Source: an uncultured Pelagibacteraceae bacterium (GTDB taxonomy: Bacteria > Pseudomonadota > Alphaproteobacteria > Pelagibacterales > Pelagibacteraceae). From it: a stretch of DNA of 43,187 nt. The notes under the pieces were generated by a model. The model was not told the DNA's origin, ran no database searches, and was given only the letters and a program-made list of their open reading frames with translations. This document shows positions 1 through 9,805 of this stretch, piece by piece. Numbering within the stretch: position 1 is the stretch's first letter; each line of letters begins with the position of its first letter. The DNA is taken from assembly GCA_902519625.1 (NCBI GenBank), contig CABYKS010000005.1, positions 1 through 43,187 of the forward strand, given 5' to 3'. Both the position numbers and the translations under genes were made by a program.

Positions 1-617
1 AAATTATCTTGGTGAACATAGCCAACTTCAGATAAAAATCTGCTATCTTTAGAACAATCTCTATTATCTCCTAAAAAAAAATAATGTTTTTCAGGAACTA
101 TAAATTTATCTGAATTTTGAAAACTATATCCTGATCTATAAACAGATTTATAGATCTTTCCATTAACTAGTTTTTCGTTAAAAAAATTAACTTTCACTTC
201 CTCACTTCCGCAATAAATTTTTTCATTAGATTTAATTGATGTTTTTAAAATTTGATTATTGTTGATATATAATTCTCCATCTATAAATTGAATTTCATCT
301 CCCGGGAGTCCAATTAATCGTTTAATATAATCAGTACGATTATCAGCTGGGGTTTTAAAAACAACAACATCACCAGCTTTTGGTTCAGAAAAAAAAAATC
401 TACCAGAAAATATATTTGGACTAAATGGAAATGAATGTTTGCTATATCCATAGGTATACTTAGTTACAAAAAGTCTGTCTCCAACTAATAAATTAGGCTC
501 CATTGATGATGAGGGTATATAAAAAGGTTGCAATAAAAGTGATCTAATTACTATAGCAATTATTAATGCATAAAATAATGTTTTTAAATTATCAAGTACT
601 GAATTTTTTGTAATCAT
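1..617 (-). CDS. lepB: Signal peptidase I (3' end outside window)
   Basis: Reverse-strand reading frame runs off the left edge; translates to ...HYFFLGDNRDCSKDSRFLSEVGYVHQDN, the conserved GDNR..DSR box of type I signal peptidases. Start ATG (615-617) overlaps the acpS stop. Confidence 0.88.
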   Translation of the reverse strand, partial: MITKNSVLDNLKTLFYALIIAIVIRSLLLQPFYIPSSSMEPNLLVGDRLFVTKYTYGYSKHSFPFSPNIFSGRFFFSEPKAGDVVVFKTPADNRTDYIKRLIGLPGDEIQFIDGELYINNNQILKTSIKSNEKIYCGSEEVKVNFFNEKLVNGKIYKSVYRSGYSFQNSDKFIVPEKHYFFLGDNRDCSKDSRFLSEVGYVHQDN

Positions 618-997
618 TTATGAATCACTGAAAAAGCTATAGAATATTTTTTTTCGTCAGCTAAAGATAGTGAAATTTTAATTTTTTTTACATTAAATTT
701 GGAATAAATAAGTTTTTTAACCTTTTTAGTTAACTCATAATAAGGTTTACCATATTTATCATTAACTATAGTGATATCTTTAAAATTTAAATTATTTCTA
801 AAACCAGTTCCTATTGCTTTAGATAAAGATTCTTTAGCAGCAAATCTTTTGGAATAATAATTGGTTTTATTTTTAATTTTTTTAGATTGGCTTATCTCTT
901 TTTTTGAAAAAATACGTGAAATAAAATTTTTATTCTTAATTGAATTTTTTATTCTTGTGTTGTCTACTATATCAACGCCAACACCAATTATTTTCAT
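614..997 (-). CDS. acpS: Holo-[acyl-carrier-protein] synthase
   Basis: GVGVDIVDNTRI N-terminus and RFAAKESLSKAIGTG motif; sits between pdxJ and lepB. Confidence 0.93.
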   Translation of the reverse strand: MKIIGVGVDIVDNTRIKNSIKNKNFISRIFSKKEISQSKKIKNKTNYYSKRFAAKESLSKAIGTGFRNNLNFKDITIVNDKYGKPYYELTKKVKKLIYSKFNVKKIKISLSLADEKKYSIAFSVIHK

Positions 998-1713
998 TAT
1001 TTTTTTATAATTTTATTTATTTTTTTAATAACATTTTTTAAACCAATAGATATAGATTCTCCAATTATAAAATGTCCTATATTAAATTCTTTAATTTCAT
1101 TAATTTTTGATAGTATTTTAGTAGTTTTGTAGTCCATACCGTGTCCAGCATGTACTTCAATCCCTAGAGAAACTGCATATTTTGCACATTTTTTAATTTT
1201 TTTAAATTCACTTAAATAATTTTTTTTCATTTTAATTAAATTAGATATTTTTCCTGTATGTATTTCTACACAATTAGCATTAATTTTTTTTGAATAAAAA
1301 ATATCTTTCAATGTTGGATCAATAAAAAGACTTGTTCTGATTTTTTTTTTATTTAGTTTTTCAACTATATATTTTATTTTTTTATTATATTTACTAAGAT
1401 TTAATCCACCTTCTGTTGTAACTTCTTTTCTTTTCTCTGGCACTAAGCAGACAAATTTTGGATTATTTTTTAATGCAATTTTCAACATTTCATAATTGCA
1501 TGCAATTTCTAAATTTATTGGAATTTTTGTTCTGGATATTTTTTTTAAATCAATATCATTTATATGTCTTCTATCTTCTCTTAAATGTATAGTTACAGAA
1601 TCAGCTCCAAATTTAATTACTTCTTTGGCAACAACTATAGGGTTTGGATGCGATCCTCCTCTGGCATTTCTTAATGTTGCAACATGGTCAATATTAACAC
1701 CTAATCTTTTCAT
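997..1713 (-). CDS. pdxJ: Pyridoxine 5'-phosphate synthase
   Basis: MKRLGVNIDHVATLRNARGG and HAGHGMDY motifs of PdxJ. Confidence 0.95.
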   Translation of the reverse strand: MKRLGVNIDHVATLRNARGGSHPNPIVVAKEVIKFGADSVTIHLREDRRHINDIDLKKISRTKIPINLEIACNYEMLKIALKNNPKFVCLVPEKRKEVTTEGGLNLSKYNKKIKYIVEKLNKKKIRTSLFIDPTLKDIFYSKKINANCVEIHTGKISNLIKMKKNYLSEFKKIKKCAKYAVSLGIEVHAGHGMDYKTTKILSKINEIKEFNIGHFIIGESISIGLKNVIKKINKIIKK

Positions 1714-2297
1714 TTTAGATATCTACTGCCAGGCTTAGTGATTGGAATATTTTTTAAATTAGATGGTAAATTATTTTTTTTATAAGTTGGAATGTTTAAC
1801 TTAACTTGAGAAACAATTTTTTTTTTAATTTTTAAAGTTTTATTATTTGACCTATCAATTATACATGCAAAACCAGCTAATTTTGCACCCGATTTTTTTA
1901 TAAGTTTAACACATTCCAAGCTAGATTTACCTGTTGTAATTACATCTTCTACTATTAAAACATTTGAATTTTTTTTTATATTAAAACCTCTTCTAAGTAC
2001 AAATTTACCTGATACTCTTTCACAAAAAATTGTCTCTTTTTTTAACAATTTTCCAATCTCATAACCAATTATTATACCACCCATAGCTGGTGATAATATT
2101 AGGTCTATCTTTTTAATATTTTTTTTGATCTTTTTACTTAAAGATAAACAAATTTTATTTGCTTTGGATGGATTACTTAATAATTTTGCACACTGAACAT
2201 AACTTGGTGAATGAAGTCCTGATGATAATACAAAATGACCTTCTAGTAGTGCATTAGTTTTTCTTAAAGCCGCTAAAGAGTTTTTTAATGAAAGCAT
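1710..2297 (-). CDS. pyrE: Orotate phosphoribosyltransferase
   Basis: GHFVLSSGLHSPSYVQC and PRPP-binding VLIVEDVITTGKSS motif; 5' end overlaps spoT by 44 nt. Confidence 0.93.
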   Translation of the reverse strand: MLSLKNSLAALRKTNALLEGHFVLSSGLHSPSYVQCAKLLSNPSKANKICLSLSKKIKKNIKKIDLILSPAMGGIIIGYEIGKLLKKETIFCERVSGKFVLRRGFNIKKNSNVLIVEDVITTGKSSLECVKLIKKSGAKLAGFACIIDRSNNKTLKIKKKIVSQVKLNIPTYKKNNLPSNLKNIPITKPGSRYLK

Positions 2298-3999
2298 ATT
2301 TTTTATTTTTGTGTCTTATAATTTTGAAATTATATTCTTTTTGTTTTAGCTCACTAATAAGTTTTGTAAAGTTCTTCAGGTCATGTATTATAAGATTAAA
2401 TCTAAAATTTATTGCTTTTTCTGTTTTTTCTACCATTTCAACACTTGAAATATTAACCTTATTTTCACCAATCATGGTAGTTACATCACCTAACTTTCCC
2501 GGTTGATCAATCAAAGAAATCCATAATGTAGTTCTATATTCTTTAATCTTGGTAGCTTGAGATCCATCTCGGTATTGCCAATATCTTCTTATAGCAGCTC
2601 TGGCCTTACCAGTCTTTGTTGATGTTAGCCAATGTAAAGATGGAGAAGCTTTCTTAGAAGTAATTATTTTGACTACGTCTCCATTTACTAAAGAACTTTG
2701 CAATGGACTTTCTTTTCCATTAATTTCACAACCAATTGCAGCGTCTCCAATTTTTGTATGAACAGCGTACGAAAAATCTATTGGTGTGGCGTGTTTAGGT
2801 AATTTTATAATCATTCCCTTTGGAGTAAAACAAAAAACATTTTCTTGAAACATTTGTAGCTTAGTATATTCAAAATAATGTTCTGGATTTTCATTTTTTT
2901 CTATAATTTCAACTAAATCTTTCAACCAGTCATATTCTTTCCATGTTAATGAATTAAATTTTTCTGATGATTTATATTTCCAATGCGATGCTATTCCCCT
3001 TTCAGCAAAATCATGCATAGGTCTTGTTCTAATTTGAATTTCTATCGGTCTCTTATTTGGACCAATAACCGCTGTATGTATTGACTGATAATTATTTATT
3101 TTTGGTGAAGAGATATAGTCTTTGAATTTACCAGGAATACAATTATATTTTGAATGAAAAACACCTAAAGCTTTATAACAATCATCTGTAGTATTTAATA
3201 TTATTCTAAAACCAATGATGTCAGTTATTTGCTCAAGTGAGACTCTTTTTTTTTGGACTTTTCTCCAAATTGAAAAAGGTGTTTTTTCTCTTCCCACAAT
3301 TTCGGATTCTAAACCATTCACATTTAAGACATTGGTAAATTCATTAGATACATTCTTAATACTTGTGGTTCTATTATCTTTTATTTCATCAAGTCTGTTT
3401 TTAATCAATTCTCTAGCTTCAAAGTTTAATACTTGAAATGAAAGATCTTCTAATTCATCTCGTATTCTATTCATTCCCATTCTGTCTGCTAATGGGGCAT
3501 ATATCTCCATTGTTTCTTTTGCTTTACGTATTTGTTTATCATTATTTGTAACGAACTTAATTGTTCTCATGTTATGTAGTCTATCTGCTAGTTTAACCAA
3601 AAGGACTCTAATGTCCTTTGATGTAGCTAAAATTAGTTTTCTAAAATTTTCAGCTTTTGAATTTGGCATAGCTTGATTTTCAAATTCGGAAATCTTTGTA
3701 ACACCATCAACTAGATCAGCAACTTCCAAACCAAATTCATCTTTAATAGTTTGATATGTTGCGTGAGTGTCTTCAATAGTATCATGAAGAAGTCCAGTTG
3801 CTATGGTTGCGCTATCTAATTTTAATTCTGTTAAAATATTTGCCACAGCAACAGGATGAATGATATACGGAGATCCTTCATCTCTTTTTTGTTTTTCATG
3901 TGCTTTTAAAGCAAAATTATATGCCTTAGTTAAAGCTTCAGGATTAAGAAACTTATTATAAGATTTAACTTTAATTATTAACTCTTCTGAATTTAACAT
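2254..3999 (-). CDS. spoT: Bifunctional (p)ppGpp synthetase/hydrolase, RelA/SpoT homologue
   Basis: HD hydrolase motif (GLLHDTIEDT), synthetase motif (DYISSPKINNYQSIHTAV), TGS domain (VFCFTPKGMIIKLP) and C-terminal ACT-like segment. Confidence 0.93.
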   Translation of the reverse strand: MLNSEELIIKVKSYNKFLNPEALTKAYNFALKAHEKQKRDEGSPYIIHPVAVANILTELKLDSATIATGLLHDTIEDTHATYQTIKDEFGLEVADLVDGVTKISEFENQAMPNSKAENFRKLILATSKDIRVLLVKLADRLHNMRTIKFVTNNDKQIRKAKETMEIYAPLADRMGMNRIRDELEDLSFQVLNFEARELIKNRLDEIKDNRTTSIKNVSNEFTNVLNVNGLESEIVGREKTPFSIWRKVQKKRVSLEQITDIIGFRIILNTTDDCYKALGVFHSKYNCIPGKFKDYISSPKINNYQSIHTAVIGPNKRPIEIQIRTRPMHDFAERGIASHWKYKSSEKFNSLTWKEYDWLKDLVEIIEKNENPEHYFEYTKLQMFQENVFCFTPKGMIIKLPKHATPIDFSYAVHTKIGDAAIGCEINGKESPLQSSLVNGDVVKIITSKKASPSLHWLTSTKTGKARAAIRRYWQYRDGSQATKIKEYRTTLWISLIDQPGKLGDVTTMIGENKVNISSVEMVEKTEKAINFRFNLIIHDLKNFTKLISELKQKEYNFKIIRHKNKKYAFIKKLFSGFKKN

Positions 4000-4019
4000 G
4001 TTTAAATTATATCATTTAT

Positions 4020-4547
4020 TTAAATTTGTTTAATAGAGTAAAGAGAAGAATTGTCTAATTTTCCTATCAAATCTTGAATTTTTGTTTTTTTTAAAGGATG
4101 TTTCCAGTTTTTTTCGATCTCAAATAACGGAAATAAAATAAAATTTCTATTATGTAGCCTGGGATGAGGAATTATTAATTTATTATTATTAGCATATAAT
4201 TTATAAATTTGACCTTTATAATCAAGAATATCAATATCACAAATTCTTGGACTATTAATTAATGATTTTTTTCTTCCAAGTTTTTTTTCAATATCTTTAA
4301 TAATAAAAAATAAATTAGTCGGTTTTAAATTTGTTATAATTTTAATTACAATATTGTAAAATTTTGGATGATTTTTATTAGGCCAGGCATATGTTTCATA
4401 AAAATTTGAGCTTTTTAAAATTTTAATTGAATTTTTGGCTAAAAGAAATTTTGCTTTTTCAATATTTCTTTTTTTATTACCTAAGTTAGATCCAATACTT
4501 AAAAATGCTATATTAGCTAGATTTTCTGAAATACCTTGCTTTATCAC
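4020..4547 (-). CDS. folK: 2-amino-4-hydroxy-6-hydroxymethyldihydropteridine pyrophosphokinase (HPPK)
   Basis: [18 protein letters not shown] and PRICDIDIL...[15 protein letters not shown] motifs. The track ORF extends to 4613; I prefer the in-frame GTG at 4545-4547, which reduces the overlap with smpB. Confidence 0.8.
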   Translation of the reverse strand: MIKQGISENLANIAFLSIGSNLGNKKRNIEKAKFLLAKNSIKILKSSNFYETYAWPNKNHPKFYNIVIKIITNLKPTNLFFIIKDIEKKLGRKKSLINSPRICDIDILDYKGQIYKLYANNNKLIIPHPRLHNRNFILFPLFEIEKNWKHPLKKTKIQDLIGKLDNSSLYSIKQI

Positions 4548-4983
4548 GATTCCAATCTCTATTTTTTTTTGTTTGTCTTTTATCATATTGTTTTTTTCCT
4601 TTGGCGACAGCAATTTCTAATTTAGCCTTTCCTTTCTTAAAATACATTTTTGTGGGTACTAATGTGTATCCTTCAGCGTTTATTTTGCCAGTAAGTTTAT
4701 TGATTTCTTTTTTATTAAATAAAAGTTTTCTTTCATCTGTTGGGTTATGATTTGAATAACTAGCTTGTTTATAAGAGGAAATGTGTGAGTTAACTAAGTA
4801 AATTTCACCATTTTTTTCTATGGCATAAGAATCAGCAATATTAACTTTGCCAGTTCTAATTGATTTAATTTCTGATCCTTTCAAAACAATACCTGCTTCA
4901 ATTAACTCATGGAAAAAATAATTAAAACTTGCTTTTCGATTTAAACAAATAATTTTTAAACCAGGATTGGTTTTTTTTTTCAT
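4513..4983 (-). CDS. smpB: SsrA-binding protein
   Basis: [40 protein letters not shown] and C-terminal [21 protein letters not shown]. Confidence 0.95.
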   Translation of the reverse strand: MKKKTNPGLKIICLNRKASFNYFFHELIEAGIVLKGSEIKSIRTGKVNIADSYAIEKNGEIYLVNSHISSYKQASYSNHNPTDERKLLFNKKEINKLTGKINAEGYTLVPTKMYFKKGKAKLEIAVAKGKKQYDKRQTKKNRDWNRDKARYFRKSS

Positions 4984-5867
4984 TAACTAATAAGTTTAGC
5001 TGATGATAAAGCTTTTTTAACTTCTTCTTGTGTTTCTTTTTTAATTTTTACTAATGGAAGCCTAATTTCATCATCACATAATCCTAAAAGTTTAGCTGCA
5101 TATTTAACTGGTGCAGGATTGCTCTCAATAAATAGAGATTTATGTAAAGGTTGTAGCATTTGATCTATTCTTTCTGCTTCTTTTATCTCGTTATCGGATT
5201 TTGATTTTGAATACTTTTGCATGTCTGAACATAATTTTGGAGCAATATTAGCAGTTACAGAAATGATTCCTACACCACCTCTTCTATTAAATTTAAATGC
5301 TAGTCCATCTTCACCAGTAAGCTGTATGAATTCAGGACCTAATTTTTTTATTGTTTCGTCAAGTCGGTTTAAATCACCAGTAGCATCTTTTACTCCAGCA
5401 ATATTCTTTAGTTCAAACAATCTAGCCATGGTATCAACCGACATATCAATTACACATCTGCTGGGTATATTATAAATTATAATTGGAAGACTGGTATTGT
5501 CATTTATAGTTTTGTAATGTTGATATAAACCTTCTTGTGTGGGCTTGTTATAATATGGAGTAACAACTAAAGCTCCATCTGCTCCAGCTTTTTCAGCATG
5601 TTTTGTTAATGCGACAGCTTCTTCTGTTGAATTAGATCCTGTGCCAGCTATTACAGGAATTTTGCCTTTAGCCTCTTTAATGCATAATTCGATTACTTTT
5701 TCATGCTCCTTGTGATTTAATGTTGGAGATTCTCCGGTCGTTCCTGCTGGAACCAAGCCATTGGTATTGTTTTCTAAATGAAAATTAATTAATCTAATAT
5801 AACTTTCTTCATCTAGATTATTATCTTTGAATGGTGTTATAAGAGCTACATTTGAACCTTTAAACAT
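4983..5867 (-). CDS. dapA: 4-hydroxy-tetrahydrodipicolinate synthase
   Basis: [41 protein letters not shown] motifs. Confidence 0.95.
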   Translation of the reverse strand: MFKGSNVALITPFKDNNLDEESYIRLINFHLENNTNGLVPAGTTGESPTLNHKEHEKVIELCIKEAKGKIPVIAGTGSNSTEEAVALTKHAEKAGADGALVVTPYYNKPTQEGLYQHYKTINDNTSLPIIIYNIPSRCVIDMSVDTMARLFELKNIAGVKDATGDLNRLDETIKKLGPEFIQLTGEDGLAFKFNRRGGVGIISVTANIAPKLCSDMQKYSKSKSDNEIKEAERIDQMLQPLHKSLFIESNPAPVKYAAKLLGLCDDEIRLPLVKIKKETQEEVKKALSSAKLIS

Positions 5868-5910
5868 GAGATCTTATAACATAAATTAGTAATGATTCAT
5901 TAAATTTATT

Positions 5911-8118
5911 ATGAAAAAAAAGCTTTTAAAATTTACAATAATTATTTTTATCTTCTTAAAAAGCGCTTTTATTGTACATGCCAATGAAACAATTATTCTT
6001 CCAGAAAAAAAACCAGTTGTAACCAATGAGCAAACCTCAAATAAAGTAACAAATTATTTAATTCCACCAAAAAAACCTATTTTAGATACAAAAAAAGAAG
6101 AGCCTAAAAAAATTGAAAAATTAGTTTTTAATGGAGAAATAATACCTCCAAACAAACCTTTGTTTGTTAAAAAAGAAAAGTCGGTTAGAGCAAAGAAATC
6201 TAAATATTATTCAAAAAAAGATTATGAAATAGCAAAGATAGCAATCAGAAATATGGAGCAGAGAAAATGGACTTCAGCTGAAAAAACTGCAAAAAAAGCA
6301 AGAGATAAATCTATATATAACTTTATAAGATGGAAGCACCTTTTAACTACAGGAAATCAATTAGCTTTTTATGAATACAAAAGATTTATTGAGTTAAATC
6401 CAAAATATCCAAGAATAAATAGAATAAAATATTTGGCTGAACACAAAATGTCTATAAGTGATTTATCTCCTAACTTTATTATCGACTGGTTCAATAAAAA
6501 TCAACCTTTGAGTGGATTTGGTAAAATTGTTTTAGGTCAAGCACATCTGTCACAAGGTAAATCTAGTGAAGGGATTAAATTAATTAAAGAAGGATGGATC
6601 ACTGCAGATTTAACTAGAAATGATATGAAATTTTTTAGAAAAAAATTTAAGAAAATTTTAAATTCTAATGACTATATTAAAAGAGCTGATTATTTAGCTT
6701 ATGAAAGTAAATACTGGGACTTAAAAAGAATGCTAAGATACCTGCCCAAAGATTATCAGCTTTTATATACAGCAAGACAATTATTAATGAGTAGATCTTA
6801 TGGAGTTGATGCTGCAATAAGTAAAGTTCCAAAAAAGTTTAAAAACGATCATGGCTTAAATTATGACCGATTAAAATGGAGAAGAAAAAGAGGAAGGGTT
6901 GATGGCTCTCTTGAAATTTTACTTAAAATCAAAAATACTAAAGAATATATGGTAAGGCCTGATAAATGGTGGGTAGAAAGAGGAATAATAGGAAGATCAT
7001 TAATTTATAAAAAAAAATACGAAACAGCATATAAAATAGTAAGTAATCACGCGCTAACAGAGGGACCAGAATATGCAGAGGCAGAATGGATGAGTGGCTG
7101 GATAGCTTTAAGTTTTTTAAAAGATCCTATTTTAGCTGAGAATCATTTTTTAAATTTTTATAATAATGTTGGCTATCCAATAAGTTTATCAAGGGGTGCT
7201 TATTGGTTAGGAAGAACCTATGAAAAAATTGGTAAGAAAGATTTAGCAGTGCAATGGTACAGTGAATCTTCTAAATATTTAACTACTTATTATGGACAGC
7301 TTTCGCATTTAAAAATTAGTCCAAATGAAGAAATTGAATTAAATAAACTCATGGAAGTTGACAATGAATATGCAGAAAAATTTTACAAGAAAGGTATAGT
7401 TAAAGTAATTCATCTATTAGATGAATTAAATAAAGACAAATACACTAAACATCTATTAAGAGGCCTTGCAAATGATAATATTAGTTTAGGTAGTGAAGTT
7501 TTGGCTGCCAAATTGGCATCAGATATATCAAGATTTGATTTCGCAGTTCAAGTTTCAAAAATTGCATCATATGAAAAACGATTTCACAACAAATATAATT
7601 ATCCAGTTATAAGCACACCAAAAGTTATTAATGGAAGAAAAATACCTGAGTCTGCATTTATATTATCAATAATAAGACAAGAAAGTGAATTTGATACAAG
7701 TGCACATAGTCATGCAGGAGCACAAGGGCTTATGCAATTAATGACCTACACTGCTAAAGTTGTAGCAAAACAAGCAAAATTGCCCTACTCAAAATCTAGA
7801 TTAACTTCAGATCCAGAGTATAATGTTAACTTGGGCTCACATTATATAGCAGGATTAATTCTTGAATATGACGGCTCATATCCCTTTGCAATAGCTGCCT
7901 ACAATGCTGGGCCCAAAAGAGTTAGATACTGGAAAAAAATAAATAAAAACCCACAAAAAAAACAAATTGATTATGTTGACTGGATTGAATTAATTAAATT
8001 TAAAGAAACTAGAAATTATGTTCAGAGAGTTTTGGAAAATTATAATGTTTACAGATACATACTTGAGCAAAAACCAATAAAATTGAAAGATTTTTTCAAA
8101 AATGATCCTCTTTACTAA
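5911..8118 (+). CDS. slt: Soluble lytic murein transglycosylase (Slt family)
   Basis: Signal peptide-like N-terminus; C-terminal ALILSIIRQESEFD...GAQGLMQLM...YNAGP..V..W SLT domain (seen as AFILSIIRQESEF, AYNAGPKRVRYW). Confidence 0.9.
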   Translation: MKKKLLKFTIIIFIFLKSAFIVHANETIILPEKKPVVTNEQTSNKVTNYLIPPKKPILDTKKEEPKKIEKLVFNGEIIPPNKPLFVKKEKSVRAKKSKYYSKKDYEIAKIAIRNMEQRKWTSAEKTAKKARDKSIYNFIRWKHLLTTGNQLAFYEYKRFIELNPKYPRINRIKYLAEHKMSISDLSPNFIIDWFNKNQPLSGFGKIVLGQAHLSQGKSSEGIKLIKEGWITADLTRNDMKFFRKKFKKILNSNDYIKRADYLAYESKYWDLKRMLRYLPKDYQLLYTARQLLMSRSYGVDAAISKVPKKFKNDHGLNYDRLKWRRKRGRVDGSLEILLKIKNTKEYMVRPDKWWVERGIIGRSLIYKKKYETAYKIVSNHALTEGPEYAEAEWMSGWIALSFLKDPILAENHFLNFYNNVGYPISLSRGAYWLGRTYEKIGKKDLAVQWYSESSKYLTTYYGQLSHLKISPNEEIELNKLMEVDNEYAEKFYKKGIVKVIHLLDELNKDKYTKHLLRGLANDNISLGSEVLAAKLASDISRFDFAVQVSKIASYEKRFHNKYNYPVISTPKVINGRKIPESAFILSIIRQESEFDTSAHSHAGAQGLMQLMTYTAKVVAKQAKLPYSKSRLTSDPEYNVNLGSHYIAGLILEYDGSYPFAIAAYNAGPKRVRYWKKINKNPQKKQIDYVDWIELIKFKETRNYVQRVLENYNVYRYILEQKPIKLKDFFKNDPLY

Positions 8119-8211
8119 TGGCGGAAAGGGAGGGATTCGAACCCTCGGTACATCTTTCGACGCACGACGAGTTAGCAACCCGTTGGTTTAAACCAGCTCA
8201 CCCACCTTTCC
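8119..8211 (-). tRNA. tRNA-Ser (anticodon GCU)
   Basis: Reverse complement GGAAAGGTGGGTGAGCTGGTTTAAACC...GGGTTGCTAACTCG...GGTTCGAATCCCTCCCTTTCCGCCA: 7-bp acceptor stem (GGAAAGG/CCTTTCC), discriminator G, encoded CCA, anticodon loop TTGCTAA, long variable arm, T-loop GGTTCGAATCC. Confidence 0.95.
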
Positions 8212-8228
8212 GTTGTTTACTGTGTAAC

Positions 8229-8258
8229 TTGAAATCATTGAATATTCAATATTTATAA
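8229..8258 (+). promoter_or_regulatory. Candidate sigma70-like promoter for soxBDAG
   Basis: TTGAAA at 8229-8234, 17-18 nt spacer, TTTATA/TTATAA near 8252-8258. Read by eye only; AT-rich background makes chance matches likely. Confidence 0.4.
8237..8250. promoter_or_regulatory. 14-bp perfect palindrome ATTGAATATTCAAT in the tRNA-Ser/soxB divergent intergenic region
   Basis: Sequence equals its own reverse complement; lies in the spacer of the candidate soxB promoter. Confidence 0.45.
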
Positions 8259-8262
8259 AGTA

Positions 8263-8276
8263 ATTTTGTACAAAAT
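8263..8276. promoter_or_regulatory. 14-bp perfect palindrome ATTTTGTACAAAAT abutting the soxB start codon
   Basis: Sequence equals its own reverse complement; ends one base before the ATG at 8277. Confidence 0.45.
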
Positions 8277-9530
8277 ATGAAAAACAAATACTCAATATTT
8301 TCACTAATTAAGAATGCTTTTAGCTATCACGAAAATTGGCAAAGAGCATGGAGGGACCCTGAACCGAAAAAAGAATATGATGCAATAATTATTGGTGGAG
8401 GTGGTCATGGTTTAGCCACAGCATTTTATTTAGCCAAAAAGCATAATATGACAAATATTGCTGTTGTTGAAAAAGGTTGGATTGGTGGTGGAAATACTGG
8501 AAGAAATACTACTATTATACGTTCAAATTATTTATGGGATGCCAGTGCAGGATTATATGACCATGCATTAAAAATTTGGGAAGGACTATCTCAAGAATTA
8601 AATTATAACGTAATGTTTAGTCAAAGAGGTGTTATGAATTTAGCTCATAACCTTCAAGATGTTAGAGATTTAAAAAGAAGGACTCATGCAAACAGATTAA
8701 ACGGTATTGATGCAGTATGGTTAAATACTGAAGAAGTAAAAGAATTCTGTCCAATAATTAATACTTCACCTGATATTAGATATCCTGTTTTGGGTGGAAC
8801 TTTACAAAGAAGAGCCGGAACAGCTAGACATGATGCTGTTGCATGGGGTTACGCTCGAGGAGCTGATGCCATGGGTGTAGATATTATTCAAAATTGTGAA
8901 GTAAAAGGAATTAAAAGGAATGGAGATAGCGTTGAAGGTATAGAAACTACAAAAGGATTTATTAAAACAAAAAAAATTGGAGTAGTTGCTGCTGGTCATT
9001 CTAGTGTTATTGCAAACATGGTTGATTTAAAATTACCTCTTGAAAGTAAACCTTTACAAGCTTTAGTATCTGAACCTGTAAAACCTATTATTGATACGGT
9101 AGTGATGTCCAACGCTGTGCATGCTTATGTAAGTCAATCTGACAAAGGAGAATTAGTTATTGGTGCAGGAACTGATGCTTATGTTTCGTATACACAAAGA
9201 GGTAGTCATGATGTTGTGGAAGGAACATTAAAAGCAATACTAGAGCTCTACCCTATTTTTAGTAGAATGAAAATGTTAAGACAATGGGGAGGTATAGTTG
9301 ATATCTGTCCTGATGCTAGTCCAATAATTAGTAAAACACATATTAAGGGATTATATTTTAATTGTGGCTGGGGAACTGGTGGATTTAAAGCTACACCAGG
9401 TTCAGGTGATTTATTTGCACATACTATTGCTAACGATGAGCCTCATAAACTAAATGCTGATTTTAATATAAATAGATTTGTAAGTGGTGACCTTGTAGAT
9501 GAACATGGAGCGGCTGCTGTAGCACATTAA
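8277..9530 (+). CDS. soxB: Sarcosine oxidase, beta subunit
   Basis: FAD-binding [48 protein letters not shown] segments typical of heterotetrameric SoxB; first gene of a four-gene operon. Confidence 0.93.
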   Translation: MKNKYSIFSLIKNAFSYHENWQRAWRDPEPKKEYDAIIIGGGGHGLATAFYLAKKHNMTNIAVVEKGWIGGGNTGRNTTIIRSNYLWDASAGLYDHALKIWEGLSQELNYNVMFSQRGVMNLAHNLQDVRDLKRRTHANRLNGIDAVWLNTEEVKEFCPIINTSPDIRYPVLGGTLQRRAGTARHDAVAWGYARGADAMGVDIIQNCEVKGIKRNGDSVEGIETTKGFIKTKKIGVVAAGHSSVIANMVDLKLPLESKPLQALVSEPVKPIIDTVVMSNAVHAYVSQSDKGELVIGAGTDAYVSYTQRGSHDVVEGTLKAILELYPIFSRMKMLRQWGGIVDICPDASPIISKTHIKGLYFNCGWGTGGFKATPGSGDLFAHTIANDEPHKLNADFNINRFVSGDLVDEHGAAAVAH

Positions 9531-9805
9531 TGTTTTTAATTAATTGTCCATATTGTGGTGAAAGAGATCAAAGCGAATTTTCAGCTGGTGGAGAAGCACA
9601 TATCTTGAGACCAAAACAACCAACTGAACTAAGTGATGATCAATGGGCAGAATATCTATTTATGAGAAAAAATATTAAAGGAGTTCAATTTGAAAGGTGG
9701 AATCATGCTCACGGATGTAGAAAATGGTTCAATATGATTAGAGATACATCTAATGATAAAATTCACGCTGTTTATAAAATGGGTGAAAAACCTCCTTTAA
9801 AATAA
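9530..9805 (+). CDS. soxD: Sarcosine oxidase, delta subunit
   Basis: INCPYCGERDQSEFSAGGEAHI...HAHGCRKWFNMIRDT, the SoxD zinc-binding small subunit; between soxB and soxA. Confidence 0.93.
   Translation: MFLINCPYCGERDQSEFSAGGEAHILRPKQPTELSDDQWAEYLFMRKNIKGVQFERWNHAHGCRKWFNMIRDTSNDKIHAVYKMGEKPPLK

Noticed and set aside
1496-1738. Plus-strand ORF of 80 aa opposite pdxJ
   Set aside because: Shadow ORF within a well-supported gene; no recognisable motif.
5868-5910. Imperfect dyad TAATGATTCATTA between dapA and slt
   Set aside because: Short arms in a very AT-rich spacer; expected by chance without comparative support.
7990-8178. Minus-strand 62-aa ORF overlapping tRNA-Ser and slt
   Set aside because: Translation of the tRNA and antisense slt; no independent coding evidence.
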